A stretch of 10,258 bases of DNA from Omnitrophica WOR_2 bacterium RIFCSPLOWO2_12_FULL_51_8. GTDB lineage: Bacteria > Omnitrophota > Gorgyraeia > Gygaellales > Profunditerraquicolaceae. Position numbers and translations under genes: made by a program. The notes under the pieces were generated by a model that worked only from the letters and a program-made list of their open reading frames with translations, was not told where the DNA came from and did no database searches. The stretch lies in the NCBI GenBank assembly GCA_001805895.1, contig MHHD01000068.1, positions 1 to 10,258 on the forward strand, given 5' to 3'. Positions 7,058 through 10,258 of the stretch are shown here, piece by piece; position 1 is the stretch's first letter, and each line of letters opens with the position of its first letter.

Positions 7058-7237
7058 TTACGGTCCTGACTGCGATCCGGGTTTTGGCTGATGGTATGTC
7101 TGGTTATACTCGAATTCCATTTCAGGGAATGCCTTGAGCCTGAAGATCATCCAGGCAGTCTCGCCTTCGCCTCTCTTTACGTTCCAGTTAAAAGACACCT
7201 CCCAGCAGTGGAGGTCGCGGGTCAAACTGTATTCCTG
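7058..7237 (-). other. lptD: Detached in-frame C-terminal segment of lptD (59 codons after an amber stop, then TAA)
   Basis: Directly after the TAG at 7240-7238 the same reading frame continues for 59 codons to a TAA at 7060-7058. The translation begins QEYSLTRDLHCWE and goes on through FNWNVKRGEGETAWM, FRLKAFPEMEFEYNQ and ends HQPKPGSQSGP. This resembles the closing strands of LptD barrels: alternating polar and hydrophobic residues, with a DLHCW motif and an LKAFPE strand. It carries a cysteine at residue 703 if the TAG counts as residue 692. No start codon with a ribosome binding site opens this piece on its own, so it is not a separate gene. Preserved coding character argues for a very recent nonsense change, a base error, or read-through. 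Confidence 0.85.
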
Positions 7238-9313
7238 CTACCTGAGCCCTCTTTTTAGGGCCGGGTCATGCCCGCGCTGGTAGCGCTGATAAACCGCGAG
7301 TTTCCATTTCGGGTTAAACCTCCAGTCCAGTTTATGGGTCAATTCGTTGCCGCCCCTCCTCTGGTAACGTTGGCCAAAACTGTAAGTCCGCTCCGCGGCA
7401 AAGGAAAAGTTTATATCAAAGTTGGCATTGGAAAATTTCATATAGTCTGAAACCTCTTTGTTTCCGGAATGGTTATAAGTAGCGTCTCCCACTATGCTCA
7501 TCCATGGGTATGGCCTGACTTCCAGGTTAAAAATTATATTCGAGAAACTGCTGCCTCTTTTGGCGCCTTCTTTGGGCTTAAAGGTATAAACGGTGTTTAT
7601 CCTAAGGTCCGCCAGATCTACGCTCTGGCCTTTGCGTTTAGTCTGCAGTTTATTGGAGAGCTCAAGGTTGGCGGTCTGGCTGGTAGTTACAGAATCGCCG
7701 AGAAACTGTTTTATCTTATAGTTGGGTATGGTTGGGAGTTTGGTATAGCCATAACTGACCGTAGGCGTAATGATATACCTCAAGTTATTAATTTCCAGCC
7801 CCAGGAAGTTGGTCTTCAGGTTAAAGAAACGGTAAATCTTGGTGCTGATATCAGTCCCGGAAGAAAAGACTGTCCGGATGATTGAGGTATTGCCTGAGTC
7901 GTCTTTATTGTAGTAGGTATTGCGCGCCTGGACATAGGGGCTAAAACGCAAAAATACTAATCTAAACGGTATGGAGGCCTTATTTGTGGTATCAAACTTG
8001 GTCGCGTTCTGGTCATCGCCGGGAGTAGCCGTGGCTATTTTGGAATAGGAATTTGCCAGCTGGTTGATGCTCTCAAAGTAAAACGGCGTATTAGCGATGC
8101 GGACGCTGGGCAGGGTATAATTCAGTTCCGGCAGTTTCTCCAGTTGGGTGTACCAGTTATTGACTCGCTTCTGCACGATAAAATCAAATGAGGAATAGTC
8201 GAACCCATGATGCGCGGAAAGATACGATAGCGGCAGGGAATCTTTTTCGTATTCGCGGTAGAAAAAATCCTTCAGGATATTATAGTCGGCGCCGTAAATC
8301 ACCCGCTTGGAATCCACGATTTTATAATATTCGGCCAGGACGTTGGTGCGGTCGGTGGGATCCCATTTATGGCGCAGGCGCACCAGGTACCTCTGGAAGA
8401 CCTTGGCATTTGCCACGGGCATTTTGCTGAAGGCCTTGGTTTTATTCCTTTCCTGGGTATAATAAAGTTTGAAATCGCCCCTGCCGAATCCCGGCGCGGG
8501 AGTGGTATAATTGGCGCCGAAGCCTTCGGCAACCCCAATATATCCCCGGTAATCTAAGAGGACCCTGCCCTGGATATATTGATTGACGTCCGCCCTCCAG
8601 ATACTCAGGAGATACGGCCCCCATTCCTTACTACTCCCCGGCATAAACTGCACATGCATCAGCGGGTCTTTAAGGCTGTGGTCATACGCCGGCACGTAGA
8701 ATAACGGCGCCTTATCCACGAAAATAGTGGCGCCCCTGATCTGGACTCTATCATTAGGAAAAAAATTTACCCGCCGGGCGCCGAAACGGTAGTGCGGCCG
8801 GTCAAGATTACAGGTGGTAAGATACCCCTTGAAGACCCGGAATTCCGCGTCGCTGATCTTATTAATCGTCCCCCCCTGGCCGAAATAGGGGTTGGAGCGG
8901 AAATTCGCGTCCGTGATGGTGCCAACCTTGGCCTCAAAATTATAGCTGATTTTCGCGCCCTCGATTACCCCCTGCGCGTCATCTAAGCGGGCATTTCCTT
9001 CGGCGACGCCCTCTTTGGTCTCGGTATTGATGGTCAGCTTCTGGCAGGTCAGTTTGGCGCCCTTATAAGTTACTTCCACGTTACCTGTGGCAACAGCCAT
9101 CTTGTTATCCGCGGAGTATTCCAGCTGGTCGGCATTGATGGTGATCGGCTTCTTGGCGGCTTCTTCTTTTACGCCGCCGGAGGTGTTTCCTGCCGCCGAT
9201 TGCGGGGCCGGACTATCTATATTTTCCTGGGCATAGGAGGATAAATTCCAAATTACAAATTCCAAATTACAAAAAATAACCAATAAGCAAATTACCGATT
9301 TCCAAAACCTCAC
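7238..9313 (-). CDS. lptD: LPS-assembly protein LptD (OstA), interrupted by an in-frame TAG
   Basis: LptD is the outer-membrane beta-barrel that, with LptE, inserts lipopolysaccharide into the outer leaflet. Frame to the TAG: 691 residues; to the following TAA: 751 positions. An N-terminal signal peptide (about 1-28, ending SYA-Q) precedes a Gly/Ala/Ser linker and the OstA/LptA-like jellyroll (about 57-165: ITINADQLEYSADN, ATGNVEV, GVIEGAKISY). Then come TTCNLDRPHYRFGA (166-179) and FVDKAPLFYVPAY (198-210), typical of the LptD domain junction, followed by many amphipathic barrel strands. The start is GTG (9313-9311), abutting the TGA of the ROK gene, with AAGGAG at 9328-9323 and a 9-nt spacer. 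The stop removes the last strands and one of the few cysteines (C90, C168, C703), which in E. coli LptD take part in disulfides. As written, the 691-residue product would probably not close its barrel. Confidence 0.9.
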   Translation of the reverse strand: MRFWKSVICLLVIFCNLEFVIWNLSSYAQENIDSPAPQSAAGNTSGGVKEEAAKKPITINADQLEYSADNKMAVATGNVEVTYKGAKLTCQKLTINTETKEGVAEGNARLDDAQGVIEGAKISYNFEAKVGTITDANFRSNPYFGQGGTINKISDAEFRVFKGYLTTCNLDRPHYRFGARRVNFFPNDRVQIRGATIFVDKAPLFYVPAYDHSLKDPLMHVQFMPGSSKEWGPYLLSIWRADVNQYIQGRVLLDYRGYIGVAEGFGANYTTPAPGFGRGDFKLYYTQERNKTKAFSKMPVANAKVFQRYLVRLRHKWDPTDRTNVLAEYYKIVDSKRVIYGADYNILKDFFYREYEKDSLPLSYLSAHHGFDYSSFDFIVQKRVNNWYTQLEKLPELNYTLPSVRIANTPFYFESINQLANSYSKIATATPGDDQNATKFDTTNKASIPFRLVFLRFSPYVQARNTYYNKDDSGNTSIIRTVFSSGTDISTKIYRFFNLKTNFLGLEINNLRYIITPTVSYGYTKLPTIPNYKIKQFLGDSVTTSQTANLELSNKLQTKRKGQSVDLADLRINTVYTFKPKEGAKRGSSFSNIIFNLEVRPYPWMSIVGDATYNHSGNKEVSDYMKFSNANFDINFSFAAERTYSFGQRYQRRGGNELTHKLDWRFNPKWKLAVYQRYQRGHDPALKRGLR
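9243..9270. repeat. Tandem 14-bp repeat (AAATTCCAAATTAC x2) inside the lptD signal-peptide coding region
   Basis: Two exact head-to-tail copies of AAATTCCAAATTAC occupy 9243-9256 and 9257-9270; each can itself be split into two 7-mers differing in two bases. On the minus strand they encode residues 15-24 of LptD (CNLEFVIWNL), part of the hydrophobic core of the signal peptide. The base composition is much more AT-rich than the flanking gene. From memory, similar NLEF-IWNL stretches occur at the N-termini of unrelated proteins in uncultured bacterial genomes, which suggests a dispersed repeat; this cannot be verified here. Confidence 0.85.
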
Positions 9314-9328
9314 TCAGACACTCTCCTT
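9314..9328 (-). promoter_or_regulatory. Ribosome binding site selecting the lptD GTG start
   Basis: AAGGAG (9328-9323) lies 9 nt before the GTG at 9313-9311 and inside the last codons of the ROK gene. It supports the non-ATG start and translation coupled to the preceding stop (TGA then GTG with no gap). Confidence 0.65.
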
Positions 9329-10234
9329 CACTAAAATCCCTGCTCCGATCAGGCCGGCATCGCCGCCCAATCTGGCTTTAAAAATTTTTACGTGGCGCCC
9401 CTGCACACTCATCGCCCGCAGCCGGACGGTTTCTCTTACTTGAGAAAATAAAATTTCTCCGGCATTGGCCACTCCGCCGCCGATGACCACCGCATCCAGG
9501 TTCAGTAAATTTACTGCGGCCGCCAGGGCAACGGCTAAATGCCTGCCTGCATCCTGCCAGAGCTTCAGCGCTTTCTTATTTTTCATTTTTGCCAAAGCGC
9601 TTAATTCTTCGAGCGTGACAGACCGGCCGAAGATTTCCCTGGCATTCCTTCTTATCCGGTTATTTCCTATATACGACTCCAGGCAGGCTATGCCTCCGCA
9701 ATTACAGCTTGGGCCAAATTCGTTAATCGGCAAATGGCCGAATTCTCCGGCGCAATTATTCGCCCCGCGAAAAAGCTCCCCTCCCAAAATCAACCCTCCC
9801 CCTACCCCGGTGCCAAGGGTCAGACAAAGAACATTCTTAAATCTTGCCGCCCGGCCTAACCTGTGCTCGGCCAGAGCCATTAACTTTGCGTCGTTATCCA
9901 GGAATACCGGCAGTCTCAATTTCCGGCAAAGGATGGCTTTCAAGTCCACCTCGGCCCATCCGGGGATATTGGGGAAAAAATGCACGATCCCGTTCTTATG
10001 GTCTACTGGGCCGGGGAGGCCAAGGCCTATGCCTATCAGGCTCGTTTTTTTAATGCCGCCTGCAGCGATGATGCTGGTAACGGAACGCGCGATTGCCGCG
10101 ATCAATTCCTCTTTCCTGCGGAAGCGGCGGGTGCCCAGAACCTGCCTGGCCTTAATTTTATATTTGTCGTCCAGCAGCGCGACTTTCAGGTTCGTCCCGC
10201 CCAAGTCAACCGCGGCGATATATTTCTTGCTCAT
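9314..10234 (-). CDS. ROK-family sugar kinase (glucokinase-like)
   Basis: This 306-residue cytoplasmic kinase probably phosphorylates glucose or a related hexose with ATP. Seen in the sequence: N-terminal phosphate-binding DLGGTN (10-15), GLGLPGPVD (70-78), sugar-binding/catalytic LDNDAK (112-117; D115 the likely base), GTGVGGG (141-147), then the ROK zinc site GEFGH (H167) plus CNCGGIACLE (C177, C179, C184, E186), and the C-terminal adenosine motif VVIGGGV (249-255). Full length for the family, and no DNA-binding helix-turn-helix at the N-terminus, so it is a kinase rather than a ROK repressor. The substrate (glucose, N-acetylglucosamine or mannose) cannot be read from the sequence. The ATG (10234-10232) lacks a Shine-Dalgarno and is 9 nt after a TAAAAT box. 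The gene ends in TGA, immediately before the lptD GTG, so the two are presumably co-transcribed. Confidence 0.9.
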   Translation of the reverse strand: MSKKYIAAVDLGGTNLKVALLDDKYKIKARQVLGTRRFRRKEELIAAIARSVTSIIAAGGIKKTSLIGIGLGLPGPVDHKNGIVHFFPNIPGWAEVDLKAILCRKLRLPVFLDNDAKLMALAEHRLGRAARFKNVLCLTLGTGVGGGLILGGELFRGANNCAGEFGHLPINEFGPSCNCGGIACLESYIGNNRIRRNAREIFGRSVTLEELSALAKMKNKKALKLWQDAGRHLAVALAAAVNLLNLDAVVIGGGVANAGEILFSQVRETVRLRAMSVQGRHVKIFKARLGGDAGLIGAGILVKESV

Positions 10235-10243
10235 TAGTGCAGT

Positions 10244-10249
10244 ATTTTA
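10244..10249 (-). promoter_or_regulatory. Candidate -10 box upstream of the ROK kinase gene
   Basis: TAAAAT on the minus strand lies 9 nt before the ATG, almost the same distance as TATACT to the cvpA ATG (10 nt). A -35 box would fall at about 10267-10272, outside the window, so this cannot be confirmed. If real, the transcript would also be nearly leaderless. Confidence 0.35.
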
Positions 10250-10258
10250 GCTTAAAAC

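Noticed and set aside
7058..7240. A frameshift at the end of lptD
   Set aside because: The downstream LptD-like segment is in the same frame as the upstream part (the distance from the TAG to the TAA is an exact multiple of three), so one nonsense codon, not an indel, is the cause.
7469..7885. A 138-codon plus-strand open frame opposite lptD
   Set aside because: Antisense to LptD barrel strands; no family resemblance and no ribosome binding site that stands out.
9465..10250. A 261-codon open frame on the plus strand opposite the ROK gene
   Set aside because: It lies wholly antisense to a clear ROK kinase with all family motifs; its translation is rich in Pro, Arg and Ser and has no recognisable domain.
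1..10258. tRNA, rRNA, CRISPR arrays, insertion sequences or phage genes
   Set aside because: No cloverleaf-like sequence, regularly spaced repeats, transposase motifs or terminal inverted repeats were seen; the window is filled by housekeeping and envelope genes.

Overview
The window is a compact, almost fully coding stretch in which every supported gene lies on the minus strand, so transcription runs from right to left. It looks like the chromosome of an uncultivated Gram-negative (diderm) bacterium. The LptD outer-membrane LPS-assembly protein shows an outer membrane. The mix of an LptD with a 'DLHCW' C-terminus, an unusual NIF3 subfamily and a short AAATTCC/AAATTAC repeat inside a signal peptide reminds me of Omnitrophota-type genomes from metagenomes. 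That taxonomic guess is inference only.

In transcription order the first block is an envelope and sugar cluster. It holds a ROK-family sugar kinase (10234-9314), lptD (9313-7238, plus a detached in-frame C-terminal segment down to 7058), UDP-glucose 6-dehydrogenase ugd (7035-5734), a WbpA/TviB-type UDP-GlcNAc 6-dehydrogenase (5741-4431), a WbpP/TviC-type UDP-HexNAc(A) 4-epimerase (4411-3464) and a UDP-glucuronate decarboxylase uxs (3471-2527). Junctions are tight: TGA directly followed by GTG, two identical 8-nt ATGNNTAA overlaps, and gaps of about 20 nt. The four nucleotide-sugar enzymes form two parallel 'oxidise C6, then process' modules: UDP-Glc to UDP-GlcA to UDP-xylose, and UDP-GlcNAc to UDP-GlcNAcA to UDP-GalNAcA. 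These would supply acidic and pentose sugars to a surface polysaccharide or LPS. No glycosyltransferase or polymerase is in the window.

The second block is cvpA (2491-1907), a NIF3-like metal-binding protein gene (1902-1027) and the 5' part of dnaG primase (1011 to beyond the left edge). A near-consensus sigma70-type promoter (TTGACA, 17 nt, TATACT) sits between the blocks. Its -35 box contains the uxs stop codon, and its -10 box lies only 10 nt before the cvpA ATG, which implies an almost leaderless mRNA.

The most notable observation is that lptD is interrupted by one in-frame TAG, 59 codons before a TAA. The segment after the TAG reads as a proper LptD C-terminal barrel end. It is either a nonsense mutation, a sequence error, or a read-through/recoded amber codon. 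The only other TAG-terminated gene here (nif3) also has an in-frame TAA shortly after its TAG. No RNA genes, CRISPR arrays, transposases or convincing terminators were seen, and no intergenic stretch exceeds about 40 bases apart from the lptD tail segment.
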